Shown: one piece after another, positions 8,201 to 18,000 of the stretch
How the letters are laid out: each line of letters starts with the position of its first letter
Numbering within the stretch: the first letter of the stretch is position 1
DNA from: an uncultured Collinsella sp.
GTDB lineage: Bacteria > Actinomycetota > Coriobacteriia > Coriobacteriales > Coriobacteriaceae
Assembly (NCBI GenBank): GCA_900542165.1
Contig: UQMM01000020.1
Coordinates: forward strand, 1 to 42,958
DNA: 42,958 nucleotides
Reading direction: 5' to 3'
The notes under the pieces: generated by a model
Told to the model about the DNA's origin: nothing
The model's database searches: none
Seen by the model: the letters and a program-made list of their open reading frames with translations, nothing else
Made by a program: the position numbers and the translations under genes

Positions 8201-9406
8201 ATGAGCGGATTGAATATCGATAGCGAAGCCTGCATCGGTTGCGGTCGCTGCGTCCGTGCCTGCGCCTCGGGCGGCATTGTGGTGGAGGGTGGGCGTCCCA
8301 ACCGCTGTGCCCGCGTAACCGACGGCTGCATTCTGTGCGGCGGGTGCGTCGATGCCTGCCCCGTCAACGCTATCTCGATCGAGCGTGACGAGGCCGCCGG
8401 CGCGGCGGACCTTGATACATATCGAGACATCTGGGTATTCGTGCAGACCGACGAGCACGATACAGTGGCTCCTGTTGCCTATGAGCTGATGGGTAAGGGC
8501 CGTGAGCTTGCCGATGCCCGCGGCTGCCGTTTGGTGGCATTGGTCGGCATGAGCCCCGAGAGCTCGCTCGAGGAGCTGGAGCATCTGGTCTGTGCCGGTG
8601 CGGATGAAGTTGTGGTCTGTCGCGACGAGCGTCTGTGTCAAAACGACGCAGAGACCTATGCCCGTCTGATTTGCGATTTGGTGGCCGAGCGCAAGCCCGA
8701 GGCCATCCTCTACGGCGCGACCGCCTTTGGTCGCGAGCTGGCACCTGGTGTCGCCGTACGTTTGCAGACGGGCCTTACGGCCGATTGCACCGTGCTTTCG
8801 ATGGATACGGAGACGGGTCTGCTGCAGCAGACGCGCCCGGCGTTTGGCGGCAACTTGATGGCCACCATCATCTGCCCCAATCACCGACCCCAGATGGCCA
8901 CGGTGCGCCCCGGTATTTTTAAGGCGCCCGACTTCGACTACAGCCGTTCTGGAACGATTACCCAGGTAACGCTTTCAGAAGACGTCAAAGCTCGTGTCGA
9001 GATCTCGATTCCCGCCGAGGAGTGGGGACAGCAGGCTTCGATCGCCGATGCCGAGCGCTTAGTCGTGGTGGGTCGCGGCATTGGTTCCAAGAAGAATCTG
9101 CCCCTGATGCGAAAGCTCGCCGAGGCTCTGGGAGCTGAGCTTGGCTGCACGCGACCTGTCGTGGAGGCCGGCTGGTTGGAGTATCGCCATCAGATTGGCC
9201 AGACGGGCGTATCGGTTTCGCCCAAACTTCTCGTGAGTATCGGTGTTTCGGGCGCCATCCAGCATCTTGCCGGCATCGGTGGGGCAGAGTGCATTATCGC
9301 CATCAACGAGGACCCGGATGCCCCCATCTTTGGTGCTGCCCAGTACAAGGTTGTCGGCGATGCCGTCGAGGTCGTCGAGGAGCTACTGGCCCAGCTTGAG
9401 CGCTAG
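8201..9406 (+). CDS. etfA: Electron transfer flavoprotein alpha subunit with N-terminal ferredoxin domain
   Basis: A 401-residue EtfA. The first 55 residues form a two-cluster ferredoxin: C11, C14, C17, C21 and C43, C46, C49, C53 (CIGCGRCVRAC and CILCGGCVDACP). The EtfA domain follows, with GATAFGRELAP, then the FAD-binding C-terminus: VGRGIGSKKN, HQIGQTG, IGVSGAIQHLAG and AINEDPDAPIFGAA. A fused [4Fe-4S] domain on EtfA is known from LctC of the A. woodii lactate complex and from other electron-bifurcating ETFs, where it can link to ferredoxin. The ATG follows the etfB stop directly. The gene ends in a 4-bp convergent overlap with the HD-domain gene, leaving no room for an intergenic terminator. 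Confidence 0.9.
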   Translation: MSGLNIDSEACIGCGRCVRACASGGIVVEGGRPNRCARVTDGCILCGGCVDACPVNAISIERDEAAGAADLDTYRDIWVFVQTDEHDTVAPVAYELMGKGRELADARGCRLVALVGMSPESSLEELEHLVCAGADEVVVCRDERLCQNDAETYARLICDLVAERKPEAILYGATAFGRELAPGVAVRLQTGLTADCTVLSMDTETGLLQQTRPAFGGNLMATIICPNHRPQMATVRPGIFKAPDFDYSRSGTITQVTLSEDVKARVEISIPAEEWGQQASIADAERLVVVGRGIGSKKNLPLMRKLAEALGAELGCTRPVVEAGWLEYRHQIGQTGVSVSPKLLVSIGVSGAIQHLAGIGGAECIIAINEDPDAPIFGAAQYKVVGDAVEVVEELLAQLER

Positions 9407-10215
9407 GCGCGCGCCAGCCAGTCGCGCATCTCGTCCTTTAGGCGCTCCCAGGTCGCTTGCGTGGCGGGATCGGTAAAGGGGCGCGTAATGCCAAAGGGCG
9501 CGTCGAGCAGGCGATAGATATCGCCCTGCACGCGCGCCAGCGCACGGCTTGCCGGATAGACGAGCTCAAACATAAAGCAGATGAGCCCCACCAAGAAGTC
9601 GGCGGGCTCATCGCGCTCATCGCGCGTGACGCAGCGGTGCTCGTCAAAGGCGGCCAGCGTCGGTGCCGAGAAGTGGCTGGCGAGAAATGCGTCCTCATCC
9701 ACCTTAAGGATGGTCTCGACGGTGCTGTCGGCGATGGTGCGCATAATGTCGATCTTGTCACCATCGCGCACGATATCGCAGAAGCTTCGCGTGCGCACGT
9801 CGAGCTGCGCGGGTAGACGGAAATCGCTGTGATAGGCAATGCTCGCTCGGATGAGCTCATCTTCTGCCGGGTCATCGATAAAGTCGCGGATGCTCGTTAC
9901 GGCGGGTGCATCGGCGGGATTCTCGCCAAAGAGGACCTCGATGCCCAGCGCCGCATGGCTCATGCTCTCGGCGTCCTTAAAGGTGTCCCAGCGTCGCAGC
10001 TGCTCAAAGCGGCCCATATCGTGTAGCAGGCCGTAAAGCCATGCCAGGTCAATATCTTCTGACGACCAGCCCTGCTCGCGCGCTACGGCATCGCATGCCT
10101 CGGCCACGTGGTACGTATGCTCGATTTTGAGCGCGATACGTGGGTTGGTGGCGTCGTAGGCATCGGTGTAGCTTTTGAAGGCCGCGCGCGCCCGGTCTCG
10201 ATCGATAGCTGTCAT
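9403..10215 (-). CDS. HD-domain phosphohydrolase-like protein
   Basis: A 270-residue soluble protein with a metal-binding HD signature: IEHTYHVAEA near residues 31-40, LYGLLHDMGRFEQ with H65-D66, then IAYHSDFRL and RDGDKIDIMR. These match the ordered H...HD...H...D ligands of HD hydrolases. Substrates in this superfamily range from nucleotides to cyclic dinucleotides, so no substrate can be named. AGGAAG precedes the ATG. It stands alone on the minus strand, diverging from azlC and overlapping the end of etfA by 4 bp. No accessory sensory domain is visible. Confidence 0.83.
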   Translation of the reverse strand: MTAIDRDRARAAFKSYTDAYDATNPRIALKIEHTYHVAEACDAVAREQGWSSEDIDLAWLYGLLHDMGRFEQLRRWDTFKDAESMSHAALGIEVLFGENPADAPAVTSIRDFIDDPAEDELIRASIAYHSDFRLPAQLDVRTRSFCDIVRDGDKIDIMRTIADSTVETILKVDEDAFLASHFSAPTLAAFDEHRCVTRDERDEPADFLVGLICFMFELVYPASRALARVQGDIYRLLDAPFGITRPFTDPATQATWERLKDEMRDWLARA

Positions 10216-10341
10216 AATGACTTCCTAAAAAGTTGTGTCTTTCGATCCGGTGGCAATTGTAGGTGAACTCGGTTGCTGTCGGATGATGATTCTGCCGTGT
10301 CGCTACATGCGGCTCGGAGACCTTGTCAGGATGAGAAGCGT

Positions 10342-11034
10342 ATGGTGCTCAAAATCGTTAGAACCGTCTGGCCAGTGATGCTTACCTATGTTGCAATAGG
10401 CGCGCCGTGCGGAATGATCATGGGACAGACGGGAATGGAGCCTTGGATGGTCTTTGCCCTGAGCAGCACGTTTGTGACGGGCAGCGGTCAGTTTATGATC
10501 TGCAATCTTTGGCTGGCGGGCGTACCGGCACCTTCGATTATCGCGAGCGTTGCCGCCATCTCCTCGCGTTTTGCGCTTTACTCGGCATCGATCGCGCCGC
10601 ATCTGAGGGGTGCCTCGAAGCGTCAGACGCTGGCTGTTGCCGCGACACTTACCGAGGAGGCATATGGCATCTCGCTTGCCAAGTTGGTTGAAGGGGAGGA
10701 TTGGGGCCCGCGCGAGTCCTTTGTGCTCAACGCGATCCTTATCGCAACATGGGGCGTTTCGTGTACGATGGGCGCTATCGTCGGCGCCGTTGTCGATGTT
10801 CCCACCGCCATTGCAGCCTTTGTCTGCACCTCGCTCTTTATCTGTCTGCTCTTTTCGCAGCGGCTGTCGCGCGGCAACGTTGTCGCGGCGGTTTCGGGTG
10901 CGGTATCCGTCTCCGTATGCAAGTTCTTGGGCCTCACGAATATTGCCGTGCCGGCAAGTGTCGTGGTCGGCATTGCCATTGCGCTGGCGTGCGATGCTGT
11001 ATTTGACGGAAGAGGTGCCCGCGATGCCCGTTAA
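10342..11034 (+). CDS. azlC: AzlC family branched-chain amino-acid exporter, large subunit
   Basis: A 230-residue membrane protein of the AzlC/LIV-E family. MLTYVAIGAPCGMIMGQTGM, SSTFVTGSGQFM and SRFALYSASIAPHLRG follow the family order, with about five to six predicted spans. An upstream extension opens at TTG 10273, but the ATG at 10342 gives the normal N-terminus (VLKIVRTVWPVMLTY). AzlCD-type pairs export branched-chain amino acids or analogues. The small partner azlD overlaps its end by 11 bp, which supports coupled translation. The presence of a Liv importer elsewhere in the window fits amino-acid handling but gives no direct link. Confidence 0.87.
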   Translation: MVLKIVRTVWPVMLTYVAIGAPCGMIMGQTGMEPWMVFALSSTFVTGSGQFMICNLWLAGVPAPSIIASVAAISSRFALYSASIAPHLRGASKRQTLAVAATLTEEAYGISLAKLVEGEDWGPRESFVLNAILIATWGVSCTMGAIVGAVVDVPTAIAAFVCTSLFICLLFSQRLSRGNVVAAVSGAVSVSVCKFLGLTNIAVPASVVVGIAIALACDAVFDGRGARDAR

Positions 11035-11347
11035 CGAGTTCTTGGTTCTGTGGCTGTCGTCGTGGGCTGCTATCGCGTTCTTTCGCATCGCGCCGGCGTT
11101 CGCCTTGCGCGGGCGGACCCTGTCGCCCCGCATTACCGAGGCCCTGGGCTATATCCCGCCCGCTGCCTTTGCCGCGCTGGTCGCCAACGACTTGGTGAAC
11201 CCCGGCGCGTTCGACGCGGGACTCTGGCCTGCCTTGGTTCCCTGGATTGCGGCCGCCGGCGTCGTAGCGGTGGCAATCAAGACAAAGTCGATGTTGTGGT
11301 GCTGCGTTTCGGGCATCGTGTTCTATATCGTTTTGAGCCTCGTATAG
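11024..11347 (+). CDS. azlD: AzlD family branched-chain amino-acid exporter, small subunit
   Basis: A 107-residue protein with three to four hydrophobic segments. It matches AzlD in length and in the motif LGYIPPAAFAALVANDL. The ATG lies inside the end of azlC (11-bp overlap) after GGAAGAGG, so translation is probably coupled. AzlD is needed with AzlC for export in characterised systems. The frame also reads open further upstream, but that part is an out-of-frame shadow of azlC. Confidence 0.85.
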   Translation: MPVNEFLVLWLSSWAAIAFFRIAPAFALRGRTLSPRITEALGYIPPAAFAALVANDLVNPGAFDAGLWPALVPWIAAAGVVAVAIKTKSMLWCCVSGIVFYIVLSLV

Positions 11348-11488
11348 GAGCAGGACGCGTTATCGTCCCGGCCTAACGAATCGAATTTCTCACCGAGGCG
11401 GTCTGCTTCTTCTGGTACCATGGTCAAACTTTACTGTAGCAAAGCGTGACGTGGGCTTTTGTTCTGCGTCAGCGGAAATGGGGGTTTC

Positions 11489-12511
11489 ATGGCACAGGAA
11501 GCGACCGCCAACGAGCAAAAGAAATTCAAGGTACCGCGCATCCCGGGCGACATCATGATCTATCCGATGATCGTCGGCCTTTTGCTCAATACCTTCTGCC
11601 CACAGGTCTTTGAAGTCGGCGGCTTCTTTACGGCTGCCTGCCGCGGCGGCTCCAACACCATCGTTGCCGCGATCTTGCTGTTCGTGGGCGCCGGCATCAG
11701 CTTTAAGTCCACGCCGGGCGCCATCAAGACCGGCATCGTCGTGCTGATTCCTAAGCTTGTAGTGGTAGCCGCGCTGGGTCTGGGCGTCGCGTACTTCTTT
11801 AACGATAACTTTTTAGGCCTGAGTTCGGTTTCCATCATCGGCGGCATTACGTTTTGCAACATGGCGCTCTATACGGGCATCATGGGCGAGTTCGGCGATG
11901 AGTCCGAGCAGGGCGCTGTCGGTATCCTGTTCTTTACGGCCGGCCCCGCCGTCACGATGATCATCCTTGGTGTTTCGGGTCTCGCCAACATCCCCGTCGG
12001 CACTATCATCGGATCCATCCTGCCGCTTGTTATCGGCATGGTCCTGGGCAACTTGTTCCCGTTTATCAAGAACCTGCTGGTCCCCGGCGCCAATCCCGCG
12101 ATCGCTGTCATCGGTTTTCAGCTCGGTGCGTCCATGAGCCTTTCGAGCTTCATCACCGGCGGCATTTCGGGCATCCTGCTGGGCCTCATCACGCTCTTTA
12201 TCGTCGGTCCCATTACCTTTGCCTTCGAGCGCCTGTGTGGCGGCAACGGCAAGGCGGCCGTTGCCTGCTCCACCATTGCCGGCACGGCCATGACCACGCC
12301 GGTCGCCCTCGCCGAGGTCGCTCCGCGCTATGCCGAGCTTGCGCCCACCGCGTATGCGCAGATCGCCACTGCCGTCATCATCACGGCAATCATGGCCCCG
12401 ATTCTGACTGGCTGGGTCGATAAGAAGTTCTGCCACGGCAAAGAGGATCTGTCGGTCGAAGGCGTCGAGGCTATTGAGGAGGCTGTTGCGACCGATATCG
12501 ACGGCGAGTAG
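11489..12511 (+). CDS. kdgT: 2-keto-3-deoxygluconate permease (KdgT family)
   Basis: A 340-residue membrane protein of the KdgT family. The start KVPRIPGDIMIYPMIVGLL, the segment VGAGISFKSTPGAIKTG and the repeated GxxxG-rich helices are characteristic, and the length fits. The family takes up 2-keto-3-deoxygluconate, a product of pectin and uronate breakdown, with protons. The first ATG of the frame region is at 11489, after a G-rich site; a TTG-led extension to 11459 is unlikely. No kdgK or kdgA lies nearby, so the substrate is assigned by family only. An inverted repeat follows the stop. Confidence 0.87.
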   Translation: MAQEATANEQKKFKVPRIPGDIMIYPMIVGLLLNTFCPQVFEVGGFFTAACRGGSNTIVAAILLFVGAGISFKSTPGAIKTGIVVLIPKLVVVAALGLGVAYFFNDNFLGLSSVSIIGGITFCNMALYTGIMGEFGDESEQGAVGILFFTAGPAVTMIILGVSGLANIPVGTIIGSILPLVIGMVLGNLFPFIKNLLVPGANPAIAVIGFQLGASMSLSSFITGGISGILLGLITLFIVGPITFAFERLCGGNGKAAVACSTIAGTAMTTPVALAEVAPRYAELAPTAYAQIATAVIITAIMAPILTGWVDKKFCHGKEDLSVEGVEAIEEAVATDIDGE

Positions 12512-12556
12512 TCGTCTCTTCGAATCAGTGAAACGGTGCGTGCAATTCGCGCCATC

Positions 12557-12602
12557 AGAGCGTCCGAACGGCATCTGTTATCCAGAGTCATTCGGACGCT
12601 CT
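12557..12602. terminator. 12-bp perfect inverted repeat behind kdgT
   Basis: AGAGCGTCCGAA (12557-12568) is the exact reverse complement of TTCGGACGCTCT (12591-12602), with a 22-nt loop. There is no good T-run after it, so it is either a weak terminator or an RNA-processing or regulatory hairpin. Confidence 0.5.
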
Positions 12603-12617
12603 GCTATTATTCCCTTT

Positions 12618-12663
12618 ACCCCTGCGGAGTAAGGGGTGTTTGGTGCCCGGGCATGACTCGGGC
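12618..12663 (+). other. Two short hairpins in the leader of the GGDEF gene
   Basis: ACCCCT/AGGGGT (12618-12623 with 12632-12637) and GCCCG/CGGGC (12645-12649 with 12659-12663) lie within 85 bp upstream of the GTG start at 12701. I compared by eye with the c-di-GMP (GEMM) riboswitch core and saw no match. Confidence 0.3.
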
Positions 12664-12700
12664 GATTCTGGCGACTTGGATATAGAGGGGATGGGACCTA

Positions 12701-13843
12701 GTGGTTAAGGCACTCAAGATCGAGATATTTATGCTGTGCATGATTATTCTTATCGTACTTGCCGCACGAAGCCGTCGCTCCCTGTTCTCGAGCACCCAGC
12801 AGCTTTTGTTCAGTATGCTCGGCTACACATCTGCCGCCTATGTCTTCTTCGATATGATCTGGACGCTCTCGGACGGGGTTAACACCTCCTTGGGCATCGC
12901 TGCCAACTGGGTTTCCAACGCGGTTTCGTTTTCGCTGTTTGCCATCGCGTGCCTCATCTGGTTCATCTATTCCGAGACGATGCAGGGCTCTCGACTTCTG
13001 ACCACGCGCTCCAGGGTGGTGCTCGCGACGCTTCCGACGGTGCTGGTGGTTGTGTTGGCGTTTACAAGCTACTGGACACACGCCCTGTTCTACATCGATG
13101 CACAGGGTGTATATCGTCGCGGTGCGGCTTATATGATTCAGCCTATTGTTAGCTACTGCTACGTCATATATACGTCCCTGCATGCCTTTGTCCATGCTCG
13201 AAAAGTCGAAAGCCTGCAAAAGAAGGCCATTTATCGCACTCTTGCCTTCTTTGCGGTTCCCGCTCTGGTGGGTGGTACCTTCCAGGTGGTGTTTTCGATA
13301 CCGGGCCTTTGTGTCGGTATAACGCTGAGCATCCTGCTGCTCTACATCATCTGCCAGGAGCAGCTGATCTCGACCGACCCGTTGACTGGCCTTAACAATC
13401 GCAACCGTTTTGAGACCTATATGCTGTCGCTGTTCTCGGGTACTGACCAGGCCGAGGGTGTGTATCTGCTGATGATGGATGCTGACGGTTTTAAGCAGAT
13501 TAACGATCACTATGGACATGTTGAGGGCGACCATGCTCTTCAGGTTGTTGCGACGGCGCTCAAGGACGTCTGCTCGCCGGCTGGTGGCTTTATCGCACGT
13601 TATGGTGGCGATGAGTTTGTGGTGCTCCAAAAGGCCGCGGCGGAACAGGACATCATAGACCTGTGTTCGGCGATTGACGACGAGCTCGCTCGTGCCGAGG
13701 TACCGTATGCATTGCGGATGTCCATCGGTTACGCGCGGTTCGGCGATAGTGTTGATACCTGGCAAGACTTACTTCGCGCTGCCGATGCAGAGCTCTATCG
13801 CGTCAAGGCCGAGAAAAAGAAAGCCGGCGTACAAATACGCTAG
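12701..13843 (+). CDS. Membrane-bound diguanylate cyclase (GGDEF)
   Basis: A 380-residue protein. The N-terminal half holds about six hydrophobic segments (residues roughly 5-220) with no recognised ligand domain. The GGDEF domain starts at DPLTGLNNRNRFE, continues through MMDADGFKQINDHYGHVEGD, and has an intact active site, RYGGDEFVVL (G302-F306). That predicts synthesis of c-di-GMP from two GTP. I see no RxxD inhibitory site just before the GGDEF motif. The start is GTG at 12701, after a purine-rich GAGGGGATGG. It has its own leader and a strong terminator, so it is probably a single-gene unit. No c-di-GMP phosphodiesterase lies in the window. Confidence 0.88.
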   Translation: MVKALKIEIFMLCMIILIVLAARSRRSLFSSTQQLLFSMLGYTSAAYVFFDMIWTLSDGVNTSLGIAANWVSNAVSFSLFAIACLIWFIYSETMQGSRLLTTRSRVVLATLPTVLVVVLAFTSYWTHALFYIDAQGVYRRGAAYMIQPIVSYCYVIYTSLHAFVHARKVESLQKKAIYRTLAFFAVPALVGGTFQVVFSIPGLCVGITLSILLLYIICQEQLISTDPLTGLNNRNRFETYMLSLFSGTDQAEGVYLLMMDADGFKQINDHYGHVEGDHALQVVATALKDVCSPAGGFIARYGGDEFVVLQKAAAEQDIIDLCSAIDDELARAEVPYALRMSIGYARFGDSVDTWQDLLRAADAELYRVKAEKKKAGVQIR

Positions 13844-13884
13844 AAAAGGGGCATACGACCGTGTTTGGTCGTGCGCCCCTTTTG
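13844..13884. terminator. Strong bidirectional terminator after the GGDEF gene
   Basis: AAAAGGGGC-ATACGACC pairs with GGTCGTGC-GCCCCTTTT around a GTGTTT loop. T-runs are present in both directions, so it can serve the GGDEF gene and the convergent EamA gene. The next 150 bp (13885-14032) contain a GCGGCA/TGCCGC hairpin near 13920-13950 and no gene. Confidence 0.85.
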
Positions 13885-14032
13885 CGTTTGTGGGGGGGCC
13901 ACCGGCCATAATGCCCAGGCGCGGTGCGGCAAGACGGGCGTCTGCCGCCGCGACTCGGTACGAAATCAACGAGAACCAGTGTGCTCCATTAAGCTAAAGT
14001 ATGCGAATGCCCTCCCTAAAAAGGTGAGCTCG

Positions 14033-14968
14033 CTAGGCTTTTTTGGGTTTGTTGACGATGATGATGCCGCCGCAGACCAACAGCAGGGCAACGATGACGG
14101 TAACGGGGCTCGTGCCCGCGCCTTCGCCGAGCAGCAGCGCGCTCAGCAGCACACCAAAGACGGGGTTCATAAACCCAAAGACCGAGACGCGGCTGACGGG
14201 GTTGACGGCAAGCAGGCGCGACCACAGCGAGTAGGCGACCGCGGAGATAAGCGCCATGTAGATGATGAGCACGATGGCGGGGACAATCGCCGTGGGGGAG
14301 AGCGCGCCACCCATCAAAAAGCCGATGGCGGTGAGGACCAGGCCGCCGACTAAAAACTGCCAGCCGGCAAGCAAAACACCGTCGTGCTTGCGCGAGAAGA
14401 TGCCGATCAGGCAGGTCGAAAGAGCACCCGCGACAGTGGAGGCTAGGATAAAGCCCTCGCCATCGAGCCTGAAGCCAAAGGTGCCATCTGCGCCCGAAAG
14501 GTTGACGAGCGCGACGCCGGCAAAGCCCAGCGCACAGCCAAGCACCTTGGCCGTATTGAGCTTCTCGGTGTGAAATGCCAGGGCGGCAAAGAGGATTGCG
14601 AGGAAGTTGGCGCTGGCCTCGATGATGGAGCTCGACATGGCGCTGGCGCGCGAGAGGCCCAGATAGAAAAAGAAGTACTGCCCGATAGTCTGGAAGAGCG
14701 ACAAGACAAAGATGGGCTTGATGTCGCGCGCTTGCGGTATGAGAGGGCGGCGTTGGGCCGCGCTCATCCCAACGATAACCAGGGCGCCGGCAAGCGTAAA
14801 GCGTAAACCTGCAAAGAGCAGCTGCGAAGCGCTGTCGTGCGCCGGGATACCAAAGAGTGCGTAGCCGATCTTGATGCAGGGAAAGGCCGATCCCCAGAGT
14901 GCACAGCAAACAAGACAGCCCAGGATGAGTCCGGGCAGGGTGGCGAGATGCGGCTTGCGGCTTTCCAT
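14033..14968 (-). CDS. EamA/DMT-superfamily transporter
   Basis: A 311-residue protein with ten predicted membrane spans in two EamA repeats. The first repeat has CCALWGSAFPCIKIGY and LLFAGLRFTLAGALV. The second has WQFLVGGLVLTAIGFLMGG and ends with NPVFGVLLSALLLGEG. This is the drug/metabolite exporter fold; substrates are often amino acids or metabolites and cannot be named here. The ATG at 14968 follows AGGAAGGA; a longer frame to 15010 overlaps the purL terminator and is unlikely. It is expressed separately from purL, whose terminator lies just upstream. Confidence 0.87.
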   Translation of the reverse strand: MESRKPHLATLPGLILGCLVCCALWGSAFPCIKIGYALFGIPAHDSASQLLFAGLRFTLAGALVIVGMSAAQRRPLIPQARDIKPIFVLSLFQTIGQYFFFYLGLSRASAMSSSIIEASANFLAILFAALAFHTEKLNTAKVLGCALGFAGVALVNLSGADGTFGFRLDGEGFILASTVAGALSTCLIGIFSRKHDGVLLAGWQFLVGGLVLTAIGFLMGGALSPTAIVPAIVLIIYMALISAVAYSLWSRLLAVNPVSRVSVFGFMNPVFGVLLSALLLGEGAGTSPVTVIVALLLVCGGIIIVNKPKKA

Positions 14969-14993
14969 GATGTCCTTCCTACATGCGCGAAGC

Positions 14994-15030
14994 AAAAAAG
15001 AACCCGCCACCGGATGTGTCGGTGGCGGGT
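14994..15030 (-). terminator. Rho-independent terminator of purL
   Basis: On the minus strand, ACCCGCCACC (15030-15021) pairs with GGTGGCGGGT (15011-15002) around a 9-nt loop. It is followed by TTCTTTTTT, a textbook terminator about 40 bp after the purL stop. Confidence 0.9.
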
Positions 15031-15067
15031 GTTGTTACCCGAAGGGATTGTACCCGATGGGAAAGGT

Positions 15068-18000
15068 TTAAGCGAAGTAGGCCACGCCGCTCTCAAAGAT
15101 TGGCATGAACTTATCGCCGGGGACATGCTCGGGCACGTTGCGGTACAGGTTGTCGCCGCGACGCTCGGCATGGCCCATCTTGCCCAGGACGCGGCCGTCG
15201 GGGCTCGTGATGCCCTCGATGGCGAGTGCGGAGCCGTTGGGGTTGACGGAAAGATCCATGCTGGGCTTGCCGTCCTCGCCCACGTACTGCGTGGCGACCT
15301 GGCCGTTGGCGATAAGCTGGGCGAGTACCTCGTCGTTGGCGACAAAGCGGCCCTCGCCGTGGCTGATGGCGACGGTGTAGGGGTCGTCCAGGCTGCACTG
15401 CGACAGCCACGGGGACAAGTTGGACGAGATGCGGGTGCGCACCAGACGGCTCTGGTGGCGACCGATGGTGTTGAACGTCAGCGTGGGCGCATCGGGCGTG
15501 GCGTCGACGATGTCGCCGTAGGGCACCAGGCCGAGCTTGATCAGGGCCTGGAAGCCGTTGCAGATGCCCAGCATCAGGCCATCGCGGGCCTTGAGCAGGT
15601 CGCGGACTGCCTCGGTGACCTCGGGAGCGCGGAAGAACGCCGTGATGAACTTGGCGGAGCCGTCGGGCTCGTCGCCGCCCGAGAAGCCGCCGGGGATCAT
15701 GACGATCTGGCTTGCGCGGATGCGGCGGGCAAGCTCGTGGGTGCTCTCGGCGACGGCCTCGGGCGTGAGGTTGTTGATCACGAAGGTGTCGGCTTCGGCG
15801 CCGGCGGCGCGGAAGGCACGGGCGCTATCGTACTCGCAGTTGTTGCCGGGGAACACGGGGATAACCACGCGCGGGCGGGCGATCTTGGCGCCGCCGTACA
15901 CGTGGATGTCCTTGGCGCGGAAGTCGATGGTCTCGACCTCGGGGGTCTCGCCGGCGCTGCGGTAGGCAAAGACGCCCTCGATGCCGCTCTCCCAGGCCTC
16001 CTGGAGCTCGGAGAGCTCGATGACTTCGGAGCCGGTGTCGATGACATAGCCCTCGACGGTGGTGCCCAGGGGCTCGACGACAACGCCGTCGGCGACCTCG
16101 GGCAGCTCGGCATCCTCGGCGAGCTCGACGATAAAGCTGCCGTAGAGCGGGGTAAAGAGGCTCTCCACGTCTACATCCTCGGCAAGCTCGATACCGATCT
16201 GGTTACCGACGCACATCTTAAAGAGGCTCTCGGCGCCGCAGCCGTAGCCGGGCGTGGAGATGGCCAGGGCGTTGCCGGTAGCAGTGAGCGCCTCGACGGC
16301 GTCAAACGCGGCGAGCAGCTGCTGAGCATCGGGGCGGTAGTCCTCGCCATAGGTGGCGGGGGCGATGCGGACGACGCGGTGCGTGAGGCCCTTGAACTCG
16401 GGCGAGACGGCGCGGGCGGCCTTGCCCACGGCGACGGCGAAGCTGATCAGGGTCGGCGGAACGTTGAGCTCGCCGGCCTCGTCCTCAAACGAACCGCTCA
16501 TGGAGTCCTTGCCGCCGATGGCGCCGGCACCCAGGTCGACCTGGGCCATAAGGGCACCCAGGACGGCGGCCATGGGCTTGCCCCAGCGCTCTGCCTCGGT
16601 GCGCAGGCGCTCGAAGTACTCCTGGAAGGAGAGGTAGGCGCGCTTGTGCTCAAAGCCGGCGGCAACGAGCTTGGCGATGGACTCGACCACGGACAGGTAG
16701 GCGCCCGCAAACTGGTCGGCTTCCATCAGATAGGGGTTGAAGCCCCATGCCATAGCACTCGCCGTGGTGGTCTCGCCGTCCACGGGGAACTTGGCGACCA
16801 TGGCCGAGCTGGGGGTGAGCTGCGTCTTGCCGCCAAAGGGCATGAGCACGGTCGCGGCGCCGATGGTGGAGTCGAAGCGCTCGGAAAGGCCCTTGTTGGA
16901 AGCGACGTTGAGGTCGGTGACAAGCGAGGTCATGCGCTCGGCGAGCGTGGTGCCGGCCCAGCTGGGCTGCCACACGCTACGGGCGCACACGTGGGCGACC
17001 TGGTGCTTGGGTGCGCCGTTGGAGTTGAGGAACTCGCGGGACAGGTCGACGATGGCGACGCCGTTCCAGGCCATGCGCATGCGCGGCTCGGCGGTAACCT
17101 CGGCGATAACGGTCGCCTCGAGGTTCTCCTCAGCGGCGTAGCCCATGAACTCCTCGACGTCACCGTCGGCGACGGCACAGGCCATGCGCTCCTGGGACTC
17201 AGAGATAGCGAGCTCGGTGCCGTCCAGGCCGTCGTACTTCTTGGTCACGGTATCAAGGTCGACATACAGGCCGTCGGCAAGCTCGCCCACGGCGACCGAG
17301 ACGCCGCCGGCGCCAAAGTCGTTGCAGCGCTTGATCAGACGGCAGGCGTCGCCGCGGCGGAACAGGCGCTGCAGCTTGCGCTCGACAGGGGCGTTGCCCT
17401 TCTGGACCTCGGCACCCGAGGTCTCGATGGACTCGGTGTTCTGGGTCTTGGAGGAGCCAGTGGCGCCACCGATGCCATCACGGCCAGTGCGGCCGCCCAG
17501 CAGGATGATCTTGTCGGTGGGGGCGGGGCACTCGCGACGAACGTGGTTTGCCGGGGTAGCGCCCACGACGGCGCCAACCTCCATGCGCTTGGCCACGTAA
17601 CCGGGGTGATAGAGTTCGTTGACCTGACCGGTGGCAAGGCCGATCTGGTTGCCGTAGCTGGAGTAGCCGGCGGCGGCAGTGGTCACGAGCTTGCGCTGCG
17701 GCAGCTTACCCTCGAGCGTCTCGGAAACCGGGACGGTGGGGTCGCCGGCGCCGGTGACGCGCATGGCCTGATACACATAGCTGCGGCCCGAGAGCGGGTC
17801 GCGGATGGCGCCGCCCACGCAGGTGGCGGCACCGCCGAAGGGCTCGATCTCGGTCGGGTGGTTATGGGTCTCGTTCTTAAAGAGGAACAGCCAGTCCTGG
17901 TCCTCGCCATCGACATCGACCTTCACCTTGACGGTGCAGGCGTTGATCTCCTCGGACTCGTCGACATCGGTCATGACGCCGGTCTTCTTAAGGTACTTAG

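Noticed and set aside
7259..8884. A 541-codon minus-strand frame opposite etfB and etfA
   Set aside because: Both ETF genes are clear by motif on the plus strand; the opposite product has no recognisable domain.
12603..12700. Possible c-di-GMP riboswitch before the GGDEF gene
   Set aside because: Hairpins are present, but the conserved core bases of the GEMM classes could not be found by eye.
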